The notes beneath the pieces are model-generated. The model saw only the letters and a program-made list of their open reading frames with translations, had not been told where the DNA came from and searched no databases. From the NCBI GenBank assembly GCA_943371965.1, contig CALRWV020000001.1:682001-746000 (forward strand): DNA of 64,000 bases, in the 5' to 3' direction. This document shows, piece after piece, positions 42,671 to 51,654 of the stretch. Origin of the DNA: CALRWV02 sp943371965. Lineage in GTDB: Bacteria; Bacteroidota; JABWAT01. The position numbers were made by a program, and so were the translations under genes. Each line of letters opens with the position of its first letter. Within the stretch, counting starts at the first letter, position 1.

Positions 42671-43237
42671 ATGAAAAATGCTAACAAGAAACTGTCACTT
42701 GAACAGCGAGAAAATCTTCTAACCATTTTGAAAATCCGGTTTGAGGAAAACTCAAAACGCCACAAAGGTCTTGAATGGACAAAAGTTCAATCAAAGCTGG
42801 AAGCCAATCCGGAAAAAATATGGTCTCTCAATGAAATGGAGGCAACTGGTGGTGAACCCGATGTTGTTGGTTATGAAAAAAAATCAGGCGAATACCTGTT
42901 TTTTGATTGTTCAGCAGAAAGTCCGAAAGACCGCAGAAGTTTTTGTTACGACCGGGAAGCATTGAATGGAAGAAAAGAAAACAAACCGAAAAATAGTGTT
43001 CTTGATATGGCAGCAGAAATGGGAATTGAGCTGTTATCGGAAGAACAATATCGGGATTTGCAGAAACTCGGGAATTTCGATACCAAAACTTCCAGCTGGG
43101 TAACCACACCACCAGAAATCAGAAAACTGGGTGGTGCAATCTTCTGCGACCGTCGGTATGATCATGTTTTCACATATCACAATGGTGCAGACTCATATTA
43201 TGCTGCAAGAGGATTTCGAGGGTCATTGAAGGTTTGA
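42671..43237 (+). CDS. DUF4256 family protein
   Basis: The 188-aa protein matches DUF4256: LTILKIRFEENSKRHKGLEW (about 16-35), then MEATGGEPDVVGYE, CSAESPKDRRSFCYDREAL and RYDHVFTYHNGADSYYAARG. Uncharacterised family. It starts at the ATG at 42671; a GTG three codons earlier is possible. The 3' end overlaps only the out-of-frame leader of the next gene. Confidence 0.88.
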   Translation: MKNANKKLSLEQRENLLTILKIRFEENSKRHKGLEWTKVQSKLEANPEKIWSLNEMEATGGEPDVVGYEKKSGEYLFFDCSAESPKDRRSFCYDREALNGRKENKPKNSVLDMAAEMGIELLSEEQYRDLQKLGNFDTKTSSWVTTPPEIRKLGGAIFCDRRYDHVFTYHNGADSYYAARGFRGSLKV

Positions 43238-43329
43238 ATCGAATCTTGTTTGACTCCATTCACTATTACAACATAACAAGTAATCATAACAATTATACGA
43301 TTAATAGGTTGATTGACAACATTAAATCC

Positions 43330-44040
43330 ATGAAACTCATCACCTGGAACTGCAACATGGCTTACCGGAAAAAAGCGGGATTGATCCTGAAATACAAACC
43401 GGATATTGTGGTTGTTCCTGAATGCGAACATCCTGACAAGTTGAAATTTGATTCCAGGACAAAACATCCAAATGATATTGTGTGGTTCGGAGAAAATTCG
43501 AACAAAGGGCTTGGGGTATTTTCGTACAGCAAATTCAGATTCCAACTGCACAAAGACCACAATCCAACTTTCAAAACGATTTTGCCAATAACCGTTACAG
43601 GTGGAGAATCCGATTTTATTTTATTTGCGGTTTGGGCAAATAATCCAAAAGATAAAGATGGTGTTTATGTTACTCAGGTTTGGAAAGCACTTCATCATTG
43701 CGAACATCTGATTTCCGAAAACAATACCATTCTAGCTGGTGATTTCAACAGCAATACCATTTGGGATAAGCCGAGACGGGAAGGAAATCATTCAACAGTT
43801 GTGGAAAAACTGGCAGCGAAGAAAATTGTCAGCACTTATCATCAATTCCGGAAACAGAATCAGGGACAGGAGAAAAATCCTACTTATTATCTCTACCGTC
43901 ATCAGGATAAACCCTACCATCTTGATTATTGTTTTGCATCCTTTGGTTTTGCAGAAAGATTGACTAAAGTTGAAATTGGAAGTCACAGAAAATGGTCAGC
44001 ATTCAGTGATCACGTTCCGCTAATGGTTACGTTTGATTAG
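43330..44040 (+). CDS. Endonuclease/exonuclease/phosphatase family protein
   Basis: The 236-aa protein begins MKLITWNCNMAYRKKAGLIL, with catalytic N8, followed by VVVPECEH (metal-binding E33), LAGDFNSN (D and N of the catalytic centre, about 135-142) and SDHVPLMV (C-terminal D-H pair). The start at 43330 replaces a longer frame from 43234 because the fold begins here. EEP enzymes act on nucleic acids or phosphoesters; the substrate is unknown. Confidence 0.9.
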   Translation: MKLITWNCNMAYRKKAGLILKYKPDIVVVPECEHPDKLKFDSRTKHPNDIVWFGENSNKGLGVFSYSKFRFQLHKDHNPTFKTILPITVTGGESDFILFAVWANNPKDKDGVYVTQVWKALHHCEHLISENNTILAGDFNSNTIWDKPRREGNHSTVVEKLAAKKIVSTYHQFRKQNQGQEKNPTYYLYRHQDKPYHLDYCFASFGFAERLTKVEIGSHRKWSAFSDHVPLMVTFD

Positions 44041-44160
44041 GACAATAGACGACAGACGACGGAAGAAAATGTTAGATGTTGAATTTTGGATGCTGAATGA
44101 TAAAAACTCAAAGCCATTTACTGAATACTGACAACTTGCAACTGTTAACTGACAACTAAA
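44041..44160. repeat. Low-complexity mosaic between nuclease and DUF1801 genes
   Basis: This short intergenic segment contains GACAATAGACGACAGACGAC and ACTGACAACTTGCAACTGTT, members of the degenerate phrase vocabulary found in other gaps. It includes TTGAATTTTGGATGCTGAAT, which also occurs in variant form at 50885-50935. No gene. Confidence 0.5.
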
Positions 44161-44177
44161 TACTGGAAAACCAAATT

Positions 44178-44600
44178 ATGGCAAAAAATAAAACTACTGG
44201 AAAAGAAAACAACGTTGAAGAATATATTTCCAAAATTGCTGATGAAAAACGAAGGAAGGATTTTTCAAAACTGGTTGATATTTTCAAAAAGGAAAGTGGT
44301 TTCGAACCCAAAATGTGGGGAACTGCCATAGTTGGATATGGAAGCTATCATTATGTTTATGAAAGTGGCCGTGATGGAGATGCACCGTTAACCGGACTTT
44401 CATCACGGGCAAATGCAATCGTTTTATATTTGGGTTCAACATTCGAAAAACGTGATGAGCTTCTGGAAAAATTTGGAAAGCACAAAACAGGAAAAGGTTG
44501 TGTCTACGTTCAGAAGCTGGAAGATGTGGATACCAAAGTGCTTGGTATTATGATTAAAAATTCAATCAAAAAAAGTAAAGAATTGTATCCAAAATCATAA
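44178..44600 (+). CDS. DUF1801 family protein
   Basis: The 140-aa protein is a second copy of the subtype at 42130, with NVEEYISKIADEKRRKDFSK (about 13-32), the FEPKMWGTAIVGYGSYHYVY stretch, GKHKTGKGCVYVQKLEDVD and a lysine-rich end. It is the last plus-strand gene of the block and converges with the membrane sensor gene at 44672. Confidence 0.88.
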   Translation: MAKNKTTGKENNVEEYISKIADEKRRKDFSKLVDIFKKESGFEPKMWGTAIVGYGSYHYVYESGRDGDAPLTGLSSRANAIVLYLGSTFEKRDELLEKFGKHKTGKGCVYVQKLEDVDTKVLGIMIKNSIKKSKELYPKS

Positions 44601-44671
44601 CAGAACAAATTTTCGGAAAAACAACTGAATTACGTCTTTCCATTAATTTAGTCCGACGGGTTTAAAAAAAT

Positions 44672-45532
44672 TCAACTATTTTCTTTTTTGTACAGTTCAG
44701 GATATAATTCCAGTGTGCAATCGGGGCAAATGCTGTGAGTCATTTTTGAAGATGTTTTATGTGAAATGTAATCTTCAACATTTTCCCAATCCCCTTTATC
44801 ATCACGTATTTTTTTGCAGTTTGCACAAATGGGTAAAAACTTTTCAAGGGTTTCAATTTTATCTTTTGCTGAGTTCAGATCACGTTCAAGCCGGGAAGCA
44901 TTCAGGTTAACAAGTCCGAAATAAACAAACATAAAAAAAGAAGCTGTGAAAATCTGATCGAGACTTTCCGTAATTCCTGATTTCATATAATCGGTAATGG
45001 TTGGCTCTGTTTCAACTGTAGCAATGATGGCATAAATCTGCCAGATTCCGAAAAGTAAGAACAACGCAGAAAGGTTATAAAATTTTACTTTCAGGACTTC
45101 AGACAAGTTAATGTAAATCAATTTTGTAATTCTGAAACAAAAATATGCGGTAACCAAAAAGACTAAAAGAATTCTCATGTTCAGATCCGGCTGAAAATAA
45201 GTATAGAAAATCAGCGGTAAGAAAAGGAAAACAATAAACAGAATTTGATAGGTAATTTTAACCTTCCGGTCAATGAATTGATTTAAACCGTATTTGATTA
45301 AAATAAATGCTGCAAAATAGAAAATATCCGAAATAACAATACTGAAAAAGTCGTTGATGTAATCCCGGAAACTCAATAGCAATTGGGACAGTGAAAGAAA
45401 AAGGGAAGAAAGTGTCCAATAACCAAAACCGGGGTATGTTTTCTGCTTCCTATAAATTCCAATCAGCCAAATACCGAAAATCAATGATGACACAGTTCCA
45501 AAAACAGCAAGGGTTCTGATATCGAGGTTCAT
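44672..45532 (-). CDS. 7TM-like membrane protein with CxxC...CPDC tail
   Basis: The 286-aa protein has about seven hydrophobic helices (1-205), a coiled-coil linker (about 210-235) and a C-terminal soluble segment with ICANCKKIRDDKGDWENVED (about 238-257) and THSICPDCTLELYPELYK (about 265-282). The C-x-x-C...C-x-x-C pairs suggest zinc or redox binding. The LPICAxCKKIRDD...ICPDC motif is familiar from the C-terminal ends of receiver-domain and sensor proteins. The start at 45532 is preferred to an upstream frame. Likely a membrane sensor; its partner is unknown. Confidence 0.7.
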   Translation of the reverse strand: MNLDIRTLAVFGTVSSLIFGIWLIGIYRKQKTYPGFGYWTLSSLFLSLSQLLLSFRDYINDFFSIVISDIFYFAAFILIKYGLNQFIDRKVKITYQILFIVFLFLPLIFYTYFQPDLNMRILLVFLVTAYFCFRITKLIYINLSEVLKVKFYNLSALFLLFGIWQIYAIIATVETEPTITDYMKSGITESLDQIFTASFFMFVYFGLVNLNASRLERDLNSAKDKIETLEKFLPICANCKKIRDDKGDWENVEDYISHKTSSKMTHSICPDCTLELYPELYKKENS

Positions 45533-46044
45533 AAGATAAACATAGTCAATATTTTTTGAAAACAATACTAAAACAATTCTATTTGAATTAATTTGATGGC
45601 AATTTAAGGAATTATCCGAATTCAATTAACTGAAAATCGGCAAATATTTAATTCCAACATATTTTCTTTCCAGAAATTAAACATCATTTTAAGGATAGGA
45701 GTTCGGTTATCCTAAAATTACTTTTTACCATTAATTCCATTCTTTCACTTCCTTTTGGGATTTCAGCACAGATTTTACCTGAACTGTTGTTTGCACTACC
45801 TGGATATATGGTGACACTTCAACTTATTCAAAATTTACTGTTCTTTGTTTTTCCGCATTAATGAAAACAAAATCATAATCTTCACCGGATAATCATTGAA
45901 CTGACCATCGGTGGTTAAATTAACTAAAGGTTAGTCTTCTCATGGTCAGACGATTATTCAGCATTACTTCACTTTAAACCACAATTAATTTCCCGGTCAC
46001 AATCTTTATCATTTATATCCGTATTTTTATCCCCGAGGGATAGT
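45533..46044 (+). other. 512-bp gap with possible signal-peptide remnant
   Basis: The gap between divergent genes contains a small hairpin AGGATA/TATCCT (45692-45713). From about 45709 a stop-free frame reads LKLLFTINSILSLPFGISAQ, which looks like a signal peptide but has no start codon. It may be a decayed gene end or the former N-terminus of the downstream endonuclease. An AT-rich promoter zone presumably precedes 46045. Confidence 0.4.
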
Positions 46045-47916
46045 ATGGGCATAATTGTGCTTCTTTTTCAATTGTTTTCCGGACAATCCGGAGATCAATT
46101 GCTTACCAGTATCAGAAATAATTACTCACCGGTTTCTGTTTTTTCCTATGAGAAAGCTCAGGATTCGCTTTACAAAGTTCTGCATTTCAGCAATGACAGT
46201 GTTGAATGCGTGTATTCCGGATTTAAAGCATATCTCGACCGAAGTCAGGACGCTTCCACTTTTGTTTACCAGAACGGAGCAGGAATTTCTTTGGAGCATT
46301 CCTTTCCACAAAGCAAGGGAGCAGTTGGCAACGCAAAGTCAGATCTCCATCATTTATTTCCTGTCAAACAGACTGTCAATGCGGCACGTGGAAATTCGCC
46401 CTACAGTGAAATTGCAGATCATTTAACGGATACTTGGTTTAAAAATGGAATTTCACAAAGCTCGATTCCAACAAACCATATTGAAGAATGGGCTGAACGG
46501 GATAACGGATCTGATTCATTTGAACCCCGTGAGAAAATAAAAGGGGATGTGGCGAGGGCTGTTTTTTATTTTTATACGATCTATAAATTTCAGGCAGATA
46601 CTTCTGATCCGAATTTCTTCAATCTTGAAAAAGATGTTTTATATCAGTGGCACAAAAATGACCCTCCTGATGCTTTTGAAATCTGGCGGAATGATAAAAT
46701 CGGATCATGGCAGGGAAACCGTAATCCCTTTATTTCCGATACTTCATTGGTTGGAAGGGCCTATTTCGGCTCTGCAGGTTCTGATACTACTGCCACTGAC
46801 AATCTTGATCTATTCATTTCTGAATATGTTGAAGGTTCATCCAGCAACAAGTACGTAGAAATTTTCAATCCGTCAATTAAAACAAAAAATCTGGCTGATT
46901 ATAAACTGCTTCTCTATTCCAACGGTGCAAAATCGCCGTCAAACAGTTCAAATCTTTCCGGTACGATTCAACCCAATTCAACGGTTGTTTTTAAAAATTC
47001 TTTGGCATCAATTTATTCAGGTTCCGCAACTGTTCTTTCATCTGTCAATTTTAATGGGGATGATGCTGTTGTATTAATCAATAATGTTAAAAACGATACA
47101 CTTGATATCTTCGGCAGAATCGGTGAAGATCCTGGAGCCGAATGGAAATTCAATTCCACTCTAACCACTCTTGACAGAACTCTTGTTAGAAACAGCTCCA
47201 TTTATCAGGGAATAAAAAACAATCCTCTTTCCGGTTTTCCAACTTTGAGTACTGAATGGACTGCTTATGCCACTGATAATATTTCCAATCTGGGAAGTCA
47301 TGTTTTTAATAATCCTTTACCTGTTGAACTGGTTGATTTCCGAATTGCTGTTGAAGGAAAAAATATTGTACTGAAATGGACTACGAAAAGCGAGACGAAC
47401 AATTCCGGTTGGGAAATTGAAATCAGACAATGGACAGGAGACAATAGACAACAAAAAAATACAGAATTCAGGAAAATAGGCTTTGTTGAAGGTGCAGGTA
47501 CTACAACCGAAATTCAAAACTATTCTTTCGTATCACGTATTACGCATTACGCATCACCCATCTCTTTCCGCCTCAAACAGATTGATCTGGATGGAAGTTT
47601 TTCATATTCGGATATTCTAACACTCAGACCAGAATATTCTGTTGAGTCCCCAAAGCAGATATCACTGGTTGGAAATTATCCGAATCCGTTTAACCCGTCA
47701 ACAATAATAAAATTTTATCTGAACAATAAAACGCTGGTATCAATCAGTATTTACGATCAGTTGGGCAGGAAAGTGGAAATATTGCTTGATTCAGAAATCA
47801 GTCAGGGTGAGCATGAAGTTGAATTCAAATCAAAATCATATTCGAGCGGATTATATTTTTATCAGATCAGAACACCGGAATCCAGTATAACAAAATCAAT
47901 GCTGCTGAAAAAATAA
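46045..47916 (+). CDS. Exported endonuclease I with lamin-tail domain and T9SS sorting signal
   Basis: The 623-aa protein has an endonuclease I domain (about 15-230; EHSFPQS with catalytic residues and SDLHHLFP), a lamin-tail domain (about 250-405; LFISEYVEGSSSNKYVEIFN start), a degenerate linker and a C-terminal T9SS sorting domain (about 540-623) with NYPNPFNPSTIIKFYL and the final ITKSMLLKK. It should be secreted by Type IX secretion and degrade extracellular DNA or RNA. The N-terminal hydrophobic stretch is short, and the true start may lie upstream. The linker (about 460-510) contains intergenic-type repeats. Confidence 0.88.
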   Translation: MGIIVLLFQLFSGQSGDQLLTSIRNNYSPVSVFSYEKAQDSLYKVLHFSNDSVECVYSGFKAYLDRSQDASTFVYQNGAGISLEHSFPQSKGAVGNAKSDLHHLFPVKQTVNAARGNSPYSEIADHLTDTWFKNGISQSSIPTNHIEEWAERDNGSDSFEPREKIKGDVARAVFYFYTIYKFQADTSDPNFFNLEKDVLYQWHKNDPPDAFEIWRNDKIGSWQGNRNPFISDTSLVGRAYFGSAGSDTTATDNLDLFISEYVEGSSSNKYVEIFNPSIKTKNLADYKLLLYSNGAKSPSNSSNLSGTIQPNSTVVFKNSLASIYSGSATVLSSVNFNGDDAVVLINNVKNDTLDIFGRIGEDPGAEWKFNSTLTTLDRTLVRNSSIYQGIKNNPLSGFPTLSTEWTAYATDNISNLGSHVFNNPLPVELVDFRIAVEGKNIVLKWTTKSETNNSGWEIEIRQWTGDNRQQKNTEFRKIGFVEGAGTTTEIQNYSFVSRITHYASPISFRLKQIDLDGSFSYSDILTLRPEYSVESPKQISLVGNYPNPFNPSTIIKFYLNNKTLVSISIYDQLGRKVEILLDSEISQGEHEVEFKSKSYSSGLYFYQIRTPESSITKSMLLKK

Positions 47917-47950
47917 TCCGTCCAGATATTGATTAAAATATGGACGGATT
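47915..47950. terminator. Hairpin after the endonuclease gene
   Basis: AATCCGTCCAGATATT pairs with AATATGGACGGATT across the stop codon, forming a stable stem-loop just 3' of the T9SS endonuclease. No downstream T-run is seen, so termination is probable but not proven. Confidence 0.5.
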
Positions 47951-48014
47951 GAATTCAATTCATTTGTACGTCATCCTGATCTTGTCGAAGGACAAACAGT
48001 TTGACAAATTAGTA

Positions 48015-48085
48015 AATCAAATATGTTTTTGTGGTTCGTCCGTCGGCTGACGGACACCATGACACAAGCAAAAACATATTTGATT
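48015..48085. repeat. Long stem-loop with REP core
   Basis: AATCAAATATGTTTTTG (48015-48031) and its exact complement (48069-48085) flank the core TCCGTCGGCTGACGGA and ACCATGACAC. The same core and the AAATATGTTTTTG stem tip occur at 8075-8149 with a different stem base, yet both stems pair perfectly. It lies at the 3' ends of two convergent genes and overlaps the stop of the 57-aa membrane protein. Confidence 0.7.
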
Positions 48086-48254
48086 ATTTCAGCACCACCC
48101 AAAGTGCGTGAATCAATCCCGGAACAAAAAATAAAAGTGTCAGAATAATATTGATGATAAGATCTGAACCGAATCCCTTTTTCAGAAATACGGCCAATGG
48201 CGGCAATAAAATTGCAATGATTACATATAATAACTGATTACTGTCTCTGCTCAT
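48084..48254 (-). CDS. YqaE/Pmp3 family membrane protein
   Basis: The 56-aa protein has two hydrophobic helices (YVIIAILLPPLAVFLKKGFG and IILTLLFFVPGLIHALWVVL), the hallmark of the YqaE/Pmp3 proteolipid family. An AAGGAGAAGG ribosome binding site precedes the ATG at 48254, so a longer in-frame start at 48299 is rejected. The family is linked to membrane stress or ion balance. Monocistronic. Confidence 0.93.
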   Translation of the reverse strand: MSRDSNQLLYVIIAILLPPLAVFLKKGFGSDLIINIILTLLFFVPGLIHALWVVLK

Positions 48255-48461
48255 ACCTTCTCCTTTTTTTATGTGTTGAACAAATTTACCAAGAGCCATA
48301 GGATGAATCCAACGGAAATAAATAAATTGAAAGGACTTTCCGGGAATCCGGCGGTTGAAACCGAAGGATTTGCTGTCTGAATTTGGATTAATCAGGTTAA
48401 AAGATTACGTGATTAAATTCAATCCCAAAATCCAGTAATCCTATAAATCCGAATTCAGACA

Positions 48462-48560
48462 AATTCATAGCCCACGGTTTAAACCGTGGGCTATGAATTA
48501 AAATTATCATTAAACGATTGAGACCAATCTCCCCGAGGGTTGGAAACCCTCGGGGAGATT
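48462..48560. terminator. Perfect 38-bp palindrome and GC-rich hairpin after the copA gene
   Basis: 48462-48499 is a perfect palindrome with no loop (AATTCATAGCCCACGGTTT followed by its complement). 48526-48541 and 48545-48560 (AATCTCCCCGAGGGTT) form a second hairpin. Lying 26 bp beyond the copA stop codon, they probably end its transcription. The CCCCGAGG hairpin belongs to the REP vocabulary of this genome. Confidence 0.6.
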
Positions 48561-48586
48561 ATGATGGAGATTATTAGGAAATTTCC

Positions 48587-50803
48587 TCACAACTTCACAC
48601 GTTTCAATCTCAACGAATTTGAAACCACTGAAACTGAACTCATCGCCATGGCTGCTCCTGCAACCCAGGGAGCCAACAAACCTGATGCTGCTATAGGAAT
48701 TCCAACCACATTATAAAACAAAGCCCAGAACAGATTTTGTCTGATATTCCGCATGGTTGCTTTACTTAGAACAATTGCTTTTGAAAGTTGGTTTAAATCT
48801 CCATTCATGATGGTGACATCTGCCGATTCGATCGCAATATCGCTTCCGGTTCCCATTGCAATTCCAACATTTGCGGTTGCCAACGCAACTGAATCATTTA
48901 TTCCGTCACCGGCCATTGCAACCTGTTTTCCTTCAGCCTGAAATTTGGTTACGTAATTAGCTTTTTCGGAAGGAAGTACTTTCGCAAACACTTTGGTGAT
49001 TCCAACTTTTTTTGCAACGGATTGGGCGGTTGAAAGATTGTCGCCGGTAATCATGTAAACTTCAACACCTGATGATTTTATTTTTTCAATCGCTTCTTTG
49101 GAAGTTGATTTGATTTTGTCTGCAATCAGAAAAACACCAGCTAATTCATGTTCAATCGACATATAAATTGATATACGTGATTCATCGGTTAATTCATCAA
49201 GCGTTTCCGTTTTATCATCAAACACAACTCCGGAATGTCTTAGAAGCTCTTTGTTTCCAATTGAAATCAGTTTACCGTCAACTGTTGCCTGAACTCCAAG
49301 TCCTGGAATGATTTTGAAATCTTCAGGGTCGGGAAGTTGGGGAAACAATTTTTCTGCACGGTTCACAATGGCTTTCGCCAACGGATGTTCAGAATATTTT
49401 TCTGCAATTCCTGCAAGACGGATCAGTTCCGGGTCGGTCATGTCGTTCATTGGAATCACCTGTTGAAGTTCAGGTTTTCCTTCGGTGATGGTTCCGGTTT
49501 TATCCAGAATCAGAACAGTTGTGCTGCCTAACAATTCAAGTGACTGACCGCTTTTAAAAAGAATTCCTGATTCTGCGCCTTTTCCCGTTCCAACCATGAT
49601 GGAAGTTGGAGTTGCAAGTCCTAGTGCGCACGGACAGGCAATGACCAGAACTGCTGTAAAAGCCAACAAAGCAGTTTCAAAATTTCCCACGTCAATCCAG
49701 AAAAACCAAACAAGAAAAGTGATCAGTGAAATGACCAGAACTGCCGGTACAAAAAAGGAAGAAACTTTATCTGCGTAACGCTGAATGGGAGCCTGGACAG
49801 ATTGTGCCTGTTCAAGTGTGTGAATGATATGCGCGAGAATGGTATCTTTTCCAACTTTTTCAGCCTGTACTTTTATCATGCCGAACGAATTGATGGTACC
49901 GCCAATGACTTTGTCACCAATTTTTTTATCGATGGGAAGGCTTTCACCGGAAATCATTGATTCATCTATTGAAGAATTTCCGTCGATCACAAATCCATCA
50001 ACCGGAATCTTTTCACCTGGACGAATAACAAGTACATCGTCAACTTCGACTTCTTCGATTGGCTTTTCAATTTCCATTCCGTTAACCATGACATGAGCAG
50101 TTTTTGCACCAAGATTCATCAGCTTATGAATGGCTTCCGACGTTTTTCCCTTTGCATTGGCTTCAAGAAATTTACCCAGCAAAACGAGTGAGATAACGAC
50201 TGCACTGGCTTCAAAATACAAATGATGGATATTTCCCCAAAACATCGAATAAATACTGTAGAAATACGCTGCCGAAGTTCCTAGCGCAACCAGAACATTC
50301 ATATCGGTTGATTTGTTTTTCAGCGCCAAATAAGCGTGATAATAAAAGTGTCTGCCAAACCAGAATTGAACAGGTGTTGCCAGAATGAACTGAAACCAGC
50401 CGTCGTGGAAAAAATGGGGAAGCACGGATTGATAATCTGAAATGAGAGCAGAACCAAACATATCAATCATTGGTATCAGCAATGGAAACGAAAGCAGAGC
50501 AGAAAAGAAAAATTCACTCTTTTTGTTTCTGATTTCCTGATTCCGTTCTTTTTCATTGGATTCAAAAGTTGCAGCAGATTCATTTTTCAGTTCAGTTGCT
50601 TTGTACCCGATATTTTCAATGATTCCAATTACATCGGCTGAGTCAATCAGATCAGTATCAAATTCAACTGCCGCTTTTTCAGTCGCCAGATTTACAGTTA
50701 CGTTTCTGACACCATTCAGTTTGGAAACTTTCTTCTGAATTCTGGTTACGCAATTTGCGCAGGTCATTCCCTGAATGGAGAGGTCGAGTTGTTTTGTTGT
50801 CAT
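48587..50803 (-). CDS. copA: Copper-exporting P-type ATPase
   Basis: The 738-aa P1B-type ATPase has one N-terminal HMA domain (about 4-70) with GMTCANC (C15, C18), eight transmembrane helices, the A-domain SGES motif, CPC in VIACPCALGLATPTS, the phosphorylation site DKTGT, SEHPLAKA and the hinge GDGINDS. The C-terminal helix has MAMSSVSVVSNSLRLKRVKL, a signature of Cu(I) exporters. It follows the AraC and CopZ-like genes in one direction with gaps of about 210-260 bp, as an apparent copper-resistance cluster. Confidence 0.96.
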   Translation of the reverse strand: MTTKQLDLSIQGMTCANCVTRIQKKVSKLNGVRNVTVNLATEKAAVEFDTDLIDSADVIGIIENIGYKATELKNESAATFESNEKERNQEIRNKKSEFFFSALLSFPLLIPMIDMFGSALISDYQSVLPHFFHDGWFQFILATPVQFWFGRHFYYHAYLALKNKSTDMNVLVALGTSAAYFYSIYSMFWGNIHHLYFEASAVVISLVLLGKFLEANAKGKTSEAIHKLMNLGAKTAHVMVNGMEIEKPIEEVEVDDVLVIRPGEKIPVDGFVIDGNSSIDESMISGESLPIDKKIGDKVIGGTINSFGMIKVQAEKVGKDTILAHIIHTLEQAQSVQAPIQRYADKVSSFFVPAVLVISLITFLVWFFWIDVGNFETALLAFTAVLVIACPCALGLATPTSIMVGTGKGAESGILFKSGQSLELLGSTTVLILDKTGTITEGKPELQQVIPMNDMTDPELIRLAGIAEKYSEHPLAKAIVNRAEKLFPQLPDPEDFKIIPGLGVQATVDGKLISIGNKELLRHSGVVFDDKTETLDELTDESRISIYMSIEHELAGVFLIADKIKSTSKEAIEKIKSSGVEVYMITGDNLSTAQSVAKKVGITKVFAKVLPSEKANYVTKFQAEGKQVAMAGDGINDSVALATANVGIAMGTGSDIAIESADVTIMNGDLNQLSKAIVLSKATMRNIRQNLFWALFYNVVGIPIAASGLLAPWVAGAAMAMSSVSVVSNSLRLKRVKL

Positions 50804-50809
50804 AATTTT

Positions 50810-51061
50810 GTTCGTGAAACGGTAGACGTGATGAGTGAGTCGTAATGGGTGATGTGTAATGAGTAATAAGTAATGTGTTATGCGTTATGTTGAATTTTGG
50901 ATGTTGGATTTTGGATTTTGGATGTTGAATGTATACAATTTTGGTTCCCTAACATCTGACAGGTATTTTCAACTGTCCATTTTCATTTGTCAATTGTCAT
51001 CTACCACTCACTACTTACAACTCGCTACTAGCCACTCGCCATTCGCCATTCCCCAACTTCC
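50810..51061. repeat. Low-complexity mosaic between copA and the AraC gene
   Basis: The 258-bp gap holds reiterated phrases: GTGATGAGTGAGTCGTAATG, GTAATGAGTAATAAGTAATG, GGATGTTGGATTTTGG and CTACTAGCCACTCGCCATTC. The period is irregular, 7-9 nt. No gene is visible. The same vocabulary fills 51655-51845, 13045-13245 and 7015-7140. Confidence 0.6.
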
Positions 51062-51637
51062 TCAATGCAGATGCGTCAATGGTTTCCTGTCATTTTCGGA
51101 TAATTTTTTATAGTCGCTTACACTCATTCCCGTAATCATTTTGAATTGTGTAGAAAGATGCTGTAAAGAACTGTAATGAAGCTGGTGCGCTATTTCACTG
51201 AGATTCAAGTCATGATATGAAATCAGTTCTTTTGCTTTTTCGATTTTCAGTCTGATGAAATATTTCTCGATGGTGATTCCTTCTTCAAGCGAAAAAAGTT
51301 TGCTCAACTGGGTATAATCAGATTCCAGTTTTTCAGAAATCATAACTGATAATTTTACATTCGCATCTTCTTTTTCAGCGTGATCTATAAAATCAATCAG
51401 TGTGGTTTTGATTTGTTCGGTCAGTTGCTTTTCACGTGATTTGAGAATCTCAAAACCCATCTTTTTCAGTTTTCCATCCAGCACTTTCATTTGTACTGAG
51501 TTCAGATTTTCGGAAACTTCAACTTTTCCCAATTCGATAGTGTTCAAATGAAGTCCTTCACCGGAAAGAATAGTTTCCACCGCAAGAATGCATCTCGGAC
51601 AAACCATGTTTTTGATGAAAATTGTTGTTGGTTCCAT
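51062..51637 (-). CDS. AraC-family regulator with N-terminal HMA-like CxxC domain
   Basis: The 191-aa protein combines a metal-binding domain (residues 1-75, NMVCPRCILAVE with C13 and C16) and an AraC-type HTH (about 90-185; SEIAHQLHYSSLQHLSTQFK, ITGMSVSDYKK). It sits between the chaperone gene and copA. It therefore probably senses Cu(I) or another soft metal and activates this cluster. The HMA-like domain is a sensor analogous to a chaperone; direct metal binding is inferred. Confidence 0.87.
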   Translation of the reverse strand: MEPTTIFIKNMVCPRCILAVETILSGEGLHLNTIELGKVEVSENLNSVQMKVLDGKLKKMGFEILKSREKQLTEQIKTTLIDFIDHAEKEDANVKLSVMISEKLESDYTQLSKLFSLEEGITIEKYFIRLKIEKAKELISYHDLNLSEIAHQLHYSSLQHLSTQFKMITGMSVSDYKKLSENDRKPLTHLH

Positions 51638-51654
51638 TTGTGCTCCTGAAAATG

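Noticed and set aside
45709..45860. Separate small gene before the endonuclease
   Set aside because: The frame has signal-peptide-like residues but no start codon or ribosome binding site and ends quickly in a stop codon.
50880..51113. 77-aa plus-strand reading frame
   Set aside because: Composed of low-complexity mosaic repeats; overlaps the end of the AraC gene on the other strand.
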